A stretch of DNA of 37,086 nt from NCBI GenBank assembly GCA_964486335.1, contig CAZAMB010000026.1, forward strand, positions 1 through 37,086, written 5' to 3'. Shown here in pieces: positions 16,925 to 25,367 of this stretch. Source of the stretch: CAZAMB01 sp964486335 (GTDB lineage Bacteria > Planctomycetota > Phycisphaerae > UBA1845). The number at the start of each line of letters is the position of its first letter. Within the stretch, counting starts at the first letter, position 1. A program made the translations under genes and the position numbers. Under the pieces are notes generated by a model, which was given only the letters and a program-made list of their open reading frames with translations, searched no databases and had not been told where the DNA came from.

Positions 16925-18992
16925 TAAGCGCCGAAAAATATTTCTCGTCGGACGCCGGGATTCGTACGCTGACGAACGGGATCGAGCGGCATAACGCCGC
17001 CAGCTCTCGAACGGCGTCGATCGGCTTGACCAGCAGGTTGGTCAGACGCACGTCGTCTTCTCGGCGCAACACTGTGCATTCGATCATTTCGTCATGGCGA
17101 AGCACGCGAAACGTCTGGCTCGTTCCCGGCTTCGCGGATTCCCACGACTGCCGAAGATCATCCGACGGGGCCGCGAATCCCAGCAATTGACCGTTCACGC
17201 CGAGGATACGATCACCCGGCTGAAGTCGACCGTCGGCGGGCGTGAACGGTTCAACGCTGAGCACTTCAACCCAACCCGGACCGCCATCCTGTCGCATCTC
17301 GATGCCGAGTCGACCCGGATCAAAAAGTTCCGACGGATCGCGCGCTCCCCATACGGCTTGATTCAGCAACGACGCGGATTCGCTCTCCGCCTGGGCAAGC
17401 CACCGTTCCATGACGGTCGCGGCCAGTTGTCCTTGAAGGAGAGCGATGGCCGCATTTTTCTCAGAGTTTTCTCGAAACGCCCGAGCGTCTGCTTGATCGC
17501 CCAGTCCGGCGGAAAAGCCGATCTGGGCATCCAGAATCCGCTCTAGGTGATCCCGTGTCAGTGTAAGAATGAACCAATCGCCGACGGCGGCCCAGCTCGG
17601 TTCAAGTCGCGCGGCGAGTTTCATCCACGCAAACTTCGATGATAACGCGTAGCTGCCCATCGGAACCGAGTGAATCGTGACGCCAAGGTGCGATTGAGTG
17701 CGGACCGCAAGAGCTTCGCCGACATCGCTCTCTTCGACGGCGGAAATTAGGCCGCGAAGCGAGTCGGCCACCTGAACCCCCGCGTCCGCAAGATATCTCG
17801 CTTCCTTGGCCTCCACGAGCAAGGCAAGCTGAGGCGCTGAACCGTCAGCGCGAAGGTCCTGATCCCAGGCCAGAATCACATGATGGCCAAGCTGGAATCC
17901 TTCGTGTTCGGATGCCGTATCGTTGCGACTTAACCCGGAAAGAAGCCTCGCGTAGCGATGAAACGTGCCCCCCGGCCGCTCGCCTGTGGCCGTAAGAAGA
18001 CCGGACCAGTCCACCCTGGTCAGATAAGCCCCCAGAGTCGTGCGCGGCAACGACAACATTCGTTCGACGGCGCGGCTCGAGACCGCCGAACCCATACCGG
18101 TGGATTGACTGGTCCCACGCAATGCAACGTCGATTCGTGAACCGTCGGAGTACAGCCCGATCACGATGCGGCGTCGCAACGGTTCGACGAAGCCCGATGA
18201 AACGCCGGCGCCTTCGGCGGCAGTATCGTGATCGGCGGAATAAACGACCGCCAGGGGGCGATTTGGCAGATACGCCGACAACTCTCGAAAGGACAGGGAG
18301 AGCGCCAGGTTGTCTTCACCCCGCCCCGCCATTAAACGGAGAATCGATCCCAGCAGCGCCCAATCTCCGCCCGATCTGGCCAGCGCAGCCACCCGACCTC
18401 GCACGCAGACCGTCATTCCGCTGTCGGTTCGAAACACCTGGGCACCGGCCGCGACGTCGACCTCATTCAATCGTTCCTTTGGAAACCAACGCTGGAGCAC
18501 TTCAACTTCGGGAACTCGAATGAGCCAAATCGCCTGACCCAGTTGCGACCACGAGGGCGCAACCAACCCCACTTCGGATCGCATCAGATCTTCCGCGTCG
18601 ATGCGACTGTTCCGTCCGATCAACTCTCTGATGGCCGACCGAACACTCGGAGTCGTGGACTCGTCCGTTTCACGGCCTGTTAGGAGCGGTACAAAACGCC
18701 AGATCCGCGTTCGTTTCAGTGCTTGGTCAATATCCGGCAATCGTTGAAGTGAAATAAACAGGTTGGTTGAGGCCGGAACGAATTGCGTGATCGAATCCTG
18801 TTCGAGAGGCTGCGCCAAAATGCTCGTGGTCGAGATCAGCGTGAGCACCGTGACCGCGACAAACCGCCGTGCAAGTACGAATCGACACCGAATCCAAAAC
18901 CCTGGCGAATGCGTCAACGGACTCCTCAAGGGTTGAGCAACGGCACTCCACGAGTGGGTCAACATAAGAAGCAAACTGTGCGCGGGTTTCAT
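16893..18992 (-). CDS. Large secreted protein with a C-terminal PDZ domain
   Basis: 699 residues from the ATG at 18992; a TTG seven codons upstream is the only earlier option. A hydrophobic stretch near residues 40-60 ('FVAVTVLTLISTTSILAQ') is a signal peptide, with a long N-region for the chosen start, so the true start may be later. The body resembles large planctomycetal extracytoplasmic proteins with 'FVPASTNLFISLQRLPDIDQ' near the N-terminus (DUF3352-like, uncertain). Near residue 590 a PDZ domain is evident: 'WVEVLSVEPFTPADG', then 'LQPGDRILGVNG'. No protease triad is visible. It lies 39 bases after a zinc-finger anti-sigma gene, so it is likely part of, or controlled by, that sigma unit. 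Confidence 0.7.
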   Translation of the reverse strand: MKPAHSLLLMLTHSWSAVAQPLRSPLTHSPGFWIRCRFVLARRFVAVTVLTLISTTSILAQPLEQDSITQFVPASTNLFISLQRLPDIDQALKRTRIWRFVPLLTGRETDESTTPSVRSAIRELIGRNSRIDAEDLMRSEVGLVAPSWSQLGQAIWLIRVPEVEVLQRWFPKERLNEVDVAAGAQVFRTDSGMTVCVRGRVAALARSGGDWALLGSILRLMAGRGEDNLALSLSFRELSAYLPNRPLAVVYSADHDTAAEGAGVSSGFVEPLRRRIVIGLYSDGSRIDVALRGTSQSTGMGSAVSSRAVERMLSLPRTTLGAYLTRVDWSGLLTATGERPGGTFHRYARLLSGLSRNDTASEHEGFQLGHHVILAWDQDLRADGSAPQLALLVEAKEARYLADAGVQVADSLRGLISAVEESDVGEALAVRTQSHLGVTIHSVPMGSYALSSKFAWMKLAARLEPSWAAVGDWFILTLTRDHLERILDAQIGFSAGLGDQADARAFRENSEKNAAIALLQGQLAATVMERWLAQAESESASLLNQAVWGARDPSELFDPGRLGIEMRQDGGPGWVEVLSVEPFTPADGRLQPGDRILGVNGQLLGFAAPSDDLRQSWESAKPGTSQTFRVLRHDEMIECTVLRREDDVRLTNLLVKPIDAVRELAALCRSIPFVSVRIPASDEKYFSALITLRLADDSR

Positions 18993-19031
18993 GCGTTGGA
19001 TGAGCAGGGGCAAGTTGTCATGCCGCGAACC

Positions 19032-19766
19032 CTAGGGAGTGTGGGATTCAGCCGCGCCCCCACGATCATCCGGAATGGTCTGCTCCGATGAGTTGCTTTC
19101 GATCAACCCATGACGCCCGCCGGGCGACACACCGGAGATAGGTCGACCCGTAGACGGGTTCGAAGCGTCGGGTCCTGACCGGTTCGATCGCTCCTTTGCT
19201 TCTTCAAGGATGTTCAGCATTTGGAGAATCGTCAGATCAAGAGCCTGCTGGAGCGACGTCCCGGTCTCGCGCATCCGCACATGGGTCCGCTCGACGATCT
19301 CATCCAACGCCTGCTCGGTGGATATTTTGGAATCCGTTCGAGCGGCTTCACGCCCGGCCCCGATGCCCGAGTCGCTCGAGGGAAACGTTTCCTGCCGGAA
19401 CGGGGGCGCGACGATCTGCTGAATCCCCGCGACTTTCGACTCCTGCCGCCGGTCAAACACTCCCAGAAATGCCAACGCGATCACCGCCGCCGCAGCCAGC
19501 GGTCCGCCCGCATACACCGCAAATCGAAGCCTTCGCCACGGACGCGGAACATCCACGCAAGCCATCAAACGATCAGCAAAACCCGCCGACGTTTCTCCCG
19601 GTTCTCGGTCAGATCGAAGGATGTGCCCGCTGACTTCCAGCAGGGCGAGCGCACGGCGACACTCACCGCAAGCCAGCCGATGAGCCCCGAGTTCGATGGC
19701 AAGAGACGGCGAAAGCTCTCCGTCCAGAAACGCGTCAAACAGTTGGCGGGCCTGTTCGCAGTGCAT
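19032..19766 (-). CDS. Membrane anti-sigma factor with zf-HC2 domain
   Basis: 244 residues. The zinc-finger domain is clear: 'MHCEQARQLFDAFLDGELSP', then 'HRLACGECRRAL', giving the C-x(n)-H-x3-C-x2-C pattern. One membrane segment, 'VYAGGPLAAAAVIALAFLGV', lies near residue 95. The 130-residue C-terminal part is outside the cytoplasm, polar and rich in Ser, Glu and Arg. It follows the ECF sigma gene after 55 bases on the same strand and should hold that sigma factor at the membrane. The exported segment near residue 165 contains 'EIVERTHVRMRETGTSLQQA', likely helical. Confidence 0.82.
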   Translation of the reverse strand: MHCEQARQLFDAFLDGELSPSLAIELGAHRLACGECRRALALLEVSGHILRSDREPGETSAGFADRLMACVDVPRPWRRLRFAVYAGGPLAAAAVIALAFLGVFDRRQESKVAGIQQIVAPPFRQETFPSSDSGIGAGREAARTDSKISTEQALDEIVERTHVRMRETGTSLQQALDLTILQMLNILEEAKERSNRSGPDASNPSTGRPISGVSPGGRHGLIESNSSEQTIPDDRGGAAESHTP

Positions 19767-19821
19767 GGCCTATATCAATCCCGATCACGCCGCGACGCTC
19801 CATTGGTCGCAACGTGTTCTT

Positions 19822-20427
19822 TTACACCGCTCGCTGCGAAAGATTGCGGAACTCGCTTGTTTCTACTGCCGCACTCGATTCCAGAAGGTCCCGGAGTCGG
19901 CCGCGAGCACGGTGCAGGTGGCTCTTGACCGTAGCGAGCGGCAATTCCAACACACGAGCAATCTCGTGGCAGCCGAACTCGTGGCGATAAAACAGCAGGA
20001 TCGCGGCGCGCTGTGGTGGGCTGAGTTGCTCCACCGCCTGCCAGACAAGGCCTCGAAGGCGCCCGGCTTCTTCCGATTCGATCACGGTTTCGCCGCTTTG
20101 TTCCGTTGCTTCCAACGATTCCGGGTTCAGCTCCGCCGTCGCCCGCTTCTGCCGAAGTCGATTCAGGCATACCCGATAACCGATCGTAAACAACCATGTG
20201 CTGAAACGATACTCGCAGGAAAACGAATCCAGCGACGCAAACGCCTTAAGGAATGCACTCTGGCAGATATCCTCGGCCTCATGGTGGTTGTGGACCATCC
20301 GCCAGATGAACGCAAACAAGCGGTCCTTGTGAAGGTCCACGAGCTCGCGCATGGCGGCTCGGTCACCCGACCGCGCGCGGCCTACCAAATGTCGTTCTCG
20401 GTCGCGAACGCTTGTTTCCGGGGCCAA
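19822..20427 (-). CDS. ECF-type RNA polymerase sigma factor (RpoE-like)
   Basis: 201 residues. Region 2 reads 'LVDLHKDRLFAFIWRMVHNH', 'EAEDICQSAFLKAFASLDSF' and 'FSTWLFTIGYRVCLNRLRQ'; region 4 reads 'LSPPQRAAILLFYRHEFGCH' followed by 'EIARVLELPLATVKSHLHRA'. This is close to the common RpoE pattern. The start chosen is TTG at 20427, because GGGGAGG ends six bases before it; upstream ATG codons would put this strong site inside the coding region. Its anti-sigma factor and a secreted PDZ protein follow on the same strand. It is divergent from smpB, so 20428-20569 must hold two promoters. Confidence 0.9.
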   Translation of the reverse strand: MAPETSVRDRERHLVGRARSGDRAAMRELVDLHKDRLFAFIWRMVHNHHEAEDICQSAFLKAFASLDSFSCEYRFSTWLFTIGYRVCLNRLRQKRATAELNPESLEATEQSGETVIESEEAGRLRGLVWQAVEQLSPPQRAAILLFYRHEFGCHEIARVLELPLATVKSHLHRARGRLRDLLESSAAVETSEFRNLSQRAV

Positions 20428-20569
20428 AGCGAGTCCTCCCCACATGCATATAGCCGTCGCAGCTCGGATTGGTTGCGGCGGCGGCACCTACGGTTACAAT
20501 CGAATCAAATTATAGGCCATTTGAGCGTCGAGCCAAGTTTTCATCTAAGTATATATCCAGCATGGGTTT

Positions 20570-21034
20570 ATGTCAAAGCCAAAGACCGATTCAGCCATCT
20601 GTACCAACCGCAAAGCCCAGTTTCGATTTGAAATCCTGGAAAAAATGGAGTGCGGCATCGTTCTTATGGGGTCGGAAGTCAAAAGCCTACGCGACCGCAA
20701 CGCCTCCATCGACGAGGCTTACGTCCGAATCGATGGCGACGAACTCTGGCTGATCGGTTCCCATATCGCCCCCTATGCGTTTGCCAATACGCAGAATCAC
20801 GAGCCGCTTCGAAAACGAAAGCTCCTCGCTCATCGTGGAGAAATCCGCAAGTTGCGGCCCAAAGTGGAACAACGAGGGCTGACGCTGGTTCCCATGCGGG
20901 TTTTCTTCAATGAACGCGGCATTGCCAAAGTGACGGTCGGACTTGCAAAGGGCAAGACCCTAGGCGACAAGCGTCAGACCCTCAAGGCCCGCGACGCCAA
21001 GCGGGAAATCGACCGGGCCATGCGCCGTCGGTAG
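20570..21034 (+). CDS. smpB: SsrA-binding protein SmpB
   Basis: 154 residues, normal length. SmpB binds tmRNA and brings it to stalled ribosomes for trans-translation. Family landmarks: 'NRKAQFRFEILEKMECGIVL' at the N-terminus, 'GSEVKSLRDRNASIDEAYVRI', 'HIAPYAFANTQNHEPLRKRKLLAH' (split here across two phrases of the family signature), and the basic C-terminal tail 'GLAKGKTLGDKRQTLKARDA' that reaches the decoding centre. The ATG start lies 82 bases from the edge of the divergent sigma ORF. I saw no tmRNA gene (ssrA) in the window. Confidence 0.95.
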   Translation: MSKPKTDSAICTNRKAQFRFEILEKMECGIVLMGSEVKSLRDRNASIDEAYVRIDGDELWLIGSHIAPYAFANTQNHEPLRKRKLLAHRGEIRKLRPKVEQRGLTLVPMRVFFNERGIAKVTVGLAKGKTLGDKRQTLKARDAKREIDRAMRRR

Positions 21035-21084
21035 TGCATTCACTTGCCAGTCGCGGAAGCATCTATCGAAACAATGCTATCACC

Positions 21085-22284
21085 TCACCGATCCACCTCG
21101 CCCATCACTACATCGATGGAGCCGATGATCGCGGGCACGTCGGCCAGCAGAACGTTGCGTGCGACATGCTGGGTGATGGAAAGATTGCAAAAGCACGGAC
21201 CGCGAGCTTTCACACGCGAAGGAATGGCCGACCCGTCGCCCGCAACGAAAAACCCAAGCTGCCCGCGCGGGTTCTCGATTTCGACGTACACCTCCCCCGC
21301 CGGAAGTTTGAGGCTGGTGCACTTGGCCGCGCGAAAGTCCCCGGGCGGCAGCGCGTCGAGCGCCTGACGGATGATCCGCACTGACTGGGTCATTTCCACG
21401 ACGCGGACATAATAGCGGCTCCAGCAATCGCCGACGCTCACGCCCCGGGGAATCTCGTCTGACCCGCCGGGCCGACCGACCGGCACGTCAAACTCATACT
21501 TCTCATAGCCGTCATACGGAAGCACCTTTCGCAGGTCCCATCGGATGCCGCTCGCCCGCAGACACGGACCCGTAAGTCCGAAAGCGATCGCGTCGTCGAG
21601 GCTGATGATGCCGACGTTACCGGTACGCTTCACGAAAATATGGTTGAAGCTGAGCAGGTTATTGTAGTCGGCGATCTTCGTCTCGAAATAATCGAGAAAC
21701 TCGCGGCAGCGATCGACCCAACCGGCGGGCAGGTCGTCGTGCGCGCCGCCGATGGTGAGGTAACTGTAGGTAAGCCTGGCTCCGCACGCGGCCTCGAAAA
21801 GGTCAAGAATCATCTCGCGCTCGCGGAAGCAATATAGAAACGGCGTGAACGCCCCCATGTCGAGTCCGTAAGTGCCCAGCGAGACCAGGTGCGACGCGAT
21901 TCGGTTGAGCTCGGCGAAAACCACGCGGATGGCCTGCCCGCGCGGCGGAACCTGTACGCCGCAAAGTCGCTCGACGGCGATGGCGAACGCCTGGTTGTTG
22001 TTCATCCCCGCGAGATAGTCCATGCGATCGGTGTAGGGAATGTACTGGTACGGCTGAAGGTTCTCACCGATTTTTTCGGCGCAACGGTGCAGATAACCAA
22101 TGTGCGGAACAGCGTCGAGAACCATCTCGCCGTCGGTGCGCAGGACGACGCGCAGCACGCCGTGCGTCGAAGGGTGCTGCGGACCCATGTTGACGAGCAT
22201 CTCCTCGGTCTGAAGGTCCTGCTGCTGGACGCGGTCGCCGCCGCCAAAAACGTCGATTTCCGATTCCATAAAGGTGTCGGTCAT
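21085..22284 (-). CDS. nuoD: NADH-quinone oxidoreductase subunit D
   Basis: 399 residues, full length. The 49-kDa subunit of complex I helps form the quinone-binding site on the peripheral arm. Signatures: 'MGPQHPSTHGVLRVVLRTDG', 'GYLHRCAEKIGENLQPYQYI', 'YTDRMDYLAGMNNNQAFAIA', 'VFAELNRIASHLVSLGTYGL', and the C-terminal 'SLKLPAGEVYVEIENPRGQL' and 'DVPAIIGSIDVVMGEVDR'. Its ATG overlaps the nuoC stop in TAATG, indicating coupled translation. No nuoE or nuoF follows: the next gene, smpB, is convergent 50 bases away. Confidence 0.97.
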   Translation of the reverse strand: MTDTFMESEIDVFGGGDRVQQQDLQTEEMLVNMGPQHPSTHGVLRVVLRTDGEMVLDAVPHIGYLHRCAEKIGENLQPYQYIPYTDRMDYLAGMNNNQAFAIAVERLCGVQVPPRGQAIRVVFAELNRIASHLVSLGTYGLDMGAFTPFLYCFREREMILDLFEAACGARLTYSYLTIGGAHDDLPAGWVDRCREFLDYFETKIADYNNLLSFNHIFVKRTGNVGIISLDDAIAFGLTGPCLRASGIRWDLRKVLPYDGYEKYEFDVPVGRPGGSDEIPRGVSVGDCWSRYYVRVVEMTQSVRIIRQALDALPPGDFRAAKCTSLKLPAGEVYVEIENPRGQLGFFVAGDGSAIPSRVKARGPCFCNLSITQHVARNVLLADVPAIIGSIDVVMGEVDR

Positions 22285-22817
22285 TAGTGCCTCGGATTCG
22301 TCAGCTCAAACTCCGTCGTAGCCGGGATGCCGTGATACTCCAACGGAAAATCGTAGTCCTTTCGCAACGGATGGCCTTCCCAGTCGTCCGGACAAAGAAT
22401 CCGCCGCAGGTCGGGATGCCCGCTGAAGTGGATTCCCATTAGATCGTACGCTTCCCGCTCATGCCAATCCGCTGCGGGCCACACGTGCGCCACCGACGGT
22501 ATCACCGGCTTGTTCCGATCGGTCTCCACGCGCACGGCGAATTCATGCGTTTGCGTTTTCAACTCCAACGGCCGATCCACCGGAACCGAGTAAACGTCGT
22601 AAACGCAGGCGAGCTTCTCATCCGCTAGAAGGTCCAGCGCCGTGACACACCGCAAGAAATTGAATCGCAACCGCGGATCGTCGCGGAGGAACAACGCGAC
22701 CTCGGGCCAACGATCAGCGGAAACCTTCAAATACGGATGCCCGACTTCCAGCACGGCGTCGCCCGCCGCGTCACCGAATCGTTCCTTCAGCAGTCGACAA
22801 ATCTCTTCCGGCGCCAT
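22284..22817 (-). CDS. nuoC: NADH-quinone oxidoreductase subunit C
   Basis: 177 residues from the ATG at 22817, which has GGGAG six bases upstream; a start 23 codons further up lacks support and would add an unconserved tail. The 30-kDa subunit of complex I is recognised by 'FNFLRCVTALDLLADEKLAC' and the signature 'WHEREAYDLMGIHFSGHPDL' plus 'RILCPDDWEGHPLRKDYDFP'. It is coupled to nuoD. nuoB, which usually lies just upstream, is not here; instead there is a 296-bp spacer and then otsB on the same strand. Confidence 0.95.
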   Translation of the reverse strand: MAPEEICRLLKERFGDAAGDAVLEVGHPYLKVSADRWPEVALFLRDDPRLRFNFLRCVTALDLLADEKLACVYDVYSVPVDRPLELKTQTHEFAVRVETDRNKPVIPSVAHVWPAADWHEREAYDLMGIHFSGHPDLRRILCPDDWEGHPLRKDYDFPLEYHGIPATTEFELTNPRH

Positions 22818-23113
22818 GTTGATCTCCCGAACACCTACCGAGCCACCGCGAGGCGGTAGAGTATCCGAAGAAGCATTTCCGGCCAATAGTCATTTCGCTT
22901 CTTGCCGGAGCGCGGGTCCCTGAAAGTTCCGGCGAGGAATCAATCCGAACGCGGAGCGCGAGCGACGGGCCTTAGTTCCCGCGACCTATCATCATTCAAG
23001 ACCCCGCGCTGGCGCGTGGATTCGGATCGGCGATGCGCGCCGCCCGCCGAAAGTGTCACGGCCCCCCGCAGCGCAATGCCTGAATCATCTACGGCGGCGT
23101 CGGATAAATCGGA
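22818..23113. other. Non-coding spacer between otsB and nuoC
   Basis: No reading frame with coding character is seen on either strand. The stretch must contain the nuoC promoter unless nuoC is read from otsA. I see no palindromic repeat of families 1 or 2, no tRNA and no clear terminator. Confidence 0.5.
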
Positions 23114-23899
23114 TCAGCGGCGGCTCGGCTCATTGCGCAGGCCGCCCAGCTGACATGACCGATTGTCATACAACCGAGAGAGGAGCATTGCGACTTCGTT
23201 GGGGTCGGTCACACGATGAGATGCCGCCGTGTCTCCTTCGCCGACCTTCACGGATAGATCGTGGTCGCCAAGTGTCGAAAAAACCGTCTCGTCCGTCACG
23301 TCGTCGCCGGCGAAGAAAACGGCCGACGCGCCGATCGCGCCGCGAAGGTGCTGCAAAGCCGCTCCTTTGCTGGTTTCCACGACGCTGATCTCAAAGACCT
23401 TCTTTCCATGCAGCACGTGACCGCCCGCATGTCTCGCCGGTCCGTCCCGCAGTGCTTGCAGCGCGGCCTCTGCAGAGCGGTCCTCGACATTGCGATAATG
23501 AAACGCCGCCCCGCCCGGTTTCTCTTCGACCAGTGCGCCCGGCGTCGCCCGAGCAATGGCCGCAAACTCTCGGCATATTCGATCGCGCAAAGACTGAAGC
23601 TCGCCTGGAACCGGCGTCCCGGCCTGGAAGGACGATTCTCCGCCATGACTTCCCACGAGGTGAACGGCCGGCGGCACATCGATCATCTTGGAAAGATCGC
23701 GCAACGCCCGCCCGGAGACAATTGCAACATGCGTGCTGGGAAGCAAGGACAGATTGCGGAGCGCCGCGACCGCTTCTTGAAGCGGACGAGCGTCGCCCGG
23801 ATTGGCCACGATGGGCGCAAGCGTGCCGTCGTAGTCGCACGCGACCAACAGAATTGGAACGCGAGCCAGTTCGTCAATTCGCGATGGAAGCGCGCTCAC
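23114..23899 (-). CDS. otsB: Trehalose-6-phosphate phosphatase
   Basis: 261 residues. This HAD-superfamily enzyme removes phosphate from trehalose 6-phosphate. Motif 1 is 'LLVACDYDGTLAPI' with the nucleophile and acid-base Asp pair; 'VAIVSGRALRDLS' gives motif 2, 'HGKKVFEISVVETSKGAAL' the Lys of motif 3, and 'FFAGDDVTDETVF' the Mg-binding motif 4. 'HLVGSHGGES' is the cap-domain signature of OtsB. Its start lies 26 bases inside the end of otsA, so the two are coupled, in the order otsA-otsB. Confidence 0.94.
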   Translation of the reverse strand: MSALPSRIDELARVPILLVACDYDGTLAPIVANPGDARPLQEAVAALRNLSLLPSTHVAIVSGRALRDLSKMIDVPPAVHLVGSHGGESSFQAGTPVPGELQSLRDRICREFAAIARATPGALVEEKPGGAAFHYRNVEDRSAEAALQALRDGPARHAGGHVLHGKKVFEISVVETSKGAALQHLRGAIGASAVFFAGDDVTDETVFSTLGDHDLSVKVGEGDTAASHRVTDPNEVAMLLSRLYDNRSCQLGGLRNEPSRR

Positions 23900-25277
23900 T
23901 CGTCAACGCCCGAAGAAACTCGTCGGCCCACTTGAAGACGTCATTTCGCCGTACCGCGGCCCGAAGCGCCGTCATGCGAACCCGCGCCTCGCGCGGCGGC
24001 AGTTCGATCGCTTGCGCCAAAACGCCGGCCATCCCGTCGATGTCGTATGGATTCACCAGCAGAGCCCGCCGCAACTCCTGAGCCGCTCCGGCGAATTCAC
24101 TGAGCACGAGAATGCCACCGTGATCGGTTCGCGAGGCCACATACTCCTTGGCCACCAGATTCATGCCGTCTCTGTACGGTGTCACCAGCATGACATCCGC
24201 GGCTCGATAATAGGCGACCAATTCCTCGCGCGTCAGATTTCGCCTAAAGAAATGAATGGGAATGAGCCCCGGCTCGCTGTACTCGCCGTTGATCTGCCCC
24301 ACCAGTTGTTCGATCTTCGCCCGCATGTCGGCATAGTCGCCCACCACCTCGCGACTCGGCACGGCAACCTGAAAGAATACACAATTCCTGGCGGAAATCG
24401 TTCCGCGCGAAAGCAACTCGCCAAAGGCACGAAGCCGGGCGTCGATGCCCTTGGTGTAGTCCAGTCGATCCACGCTGAAGATGATGCGCCGGTCGGCGCC
24501 GACACGGTTTCGAATCGCCTCGACTCGCGCCCGCGTCTCATCGGTGTCGGACAGCGCGGCGAACGACTCAACGTCAATGGAAATCGGATATGCCCCAACA
24601 CGGATCATCCGACCGTCGAACTGAAGAGCGGAATCAGTTCCTTCGGCCTCCGTGTAGTTTCTGGCGACGCGCGAAAAATTCTGCGCCGCCGCGCGCGTCT
24701 GAAACCCGATCACATCCGCGCCCAGTAGTCCTTCCAGCAACGGACCGCGCCACGGCAGCCACGAAAACAGCTCCGTCGGCGGAAACGGTATGTGCAGGAA
24801 GAAACCGATGCGCAACTCCGGTCGAAGTTCGCGAAGCATCCGGGGCACAAGCTGCAAGTGATAATCGTGAACCCACACGACATCTCCGGCTTCGGCAACG
24901 TCCGCCGCCGCTCGAGCGAATCGCTCATTGACCGCCGCGTACGGCTGCCACCACCTACGGTGAAACTCCGGCGTCCGGATGGCGTCGTGGTAAAGAGGCC
25001 AAAGGGTTCGGTTGGAAAATCCGTTGTAAAATCCGTCAATTTCCCGTGCCGTCAAAGTCATCGGCACGATCTGAATGCCGTCATGCCGGAATTTACTGAT
25101 GGTTTCCCCGGCATTGCCCGTCCAACCGACCCATGTTCCGCCACGAGCGCGCATGATGGGCGTCAGCGCGGTCGCGAGTCCGCCGTGGCTTTGCTCCCAG
25201 CGCGTCTTGCCTTGTTTGCGTACGCGATGCACGGAGAGGCGATTGGCCACAACGATCAATCGTTTCTCCGTATCCAT
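23874..25277 (-). CDS. otsA: Alpha,alpha-trehalose-phosphate synthase (UDP-forming type, GT20)
   Basis: 467 residues. It transfers glucose from a nucleotide sugar to glucose 6-phosphate, making trehalose 6-phosphate. Signatures: 'LIVVANRLSVHRV' and 'SHGGLATALTPIM' (phosphate loop), 'WVHDYHLQLVPRMLRE', 'IGFFLHIPFPPTELF', 'FSVDRLDYTKGIDARLRAF', and 'VTPYRDGMNLVAKEYVAS' near the donor site. The donor cannot be told from sequence alone. With otsB it supplies trehalose as an osmolyte and stress protectant. It starts 90 bases after the dnaE2 stop on the same strand, so read-through from the mutagenesis genes is possible. Confidence 0.95.
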   Translation of the reverse strand: MDTEKRLIVVANRLSVHRVRKQGKTRWEQSHGGLATALTPIMRARGGTWVGWTGNAGETISKFRHDGIQIVPMTLTAREIDGFYNGFSNRTLWPLYHDAIRTPEFHRRWWQPYAAVNERFARAAADVAEAGDVVWVHDYHLQLVPRMLRELRPELRIGFFLHIPFPPTELFSWLPWRGPLLEGLLGADVIGFQTRAAAQNFSRVARNYTEAEGTDSALQFDGRMIRVGAYPISIDVESFAALSDTDETRARVEAIRNRVGADRRIIFSVDRLDYTKGIDARLRAFGELLSRGTISARNCVFFQVAVPSREVVGDYADMRAKIEQLVGQINGEYSEPGLIPIHFFRRNLTREELVAYYRAADVMLVTPYRDGMNLVAKEYVASRTDHGGILVLSEFAGAAQELRRALLVNPYDIDGMAGVLAQAIELPPREARVRMTALRAAVRRNDVFKWADEFLRALTSERASIAN

Positions 25278-25367
25278 TCATTCTCCTTGTCGGGGTTGGA
25301 CTCATCTTACGACATCTTGCCTTCGTTCGCAACCCGTTGGCGCATACGGATTTGCGCGAATCGCCGC

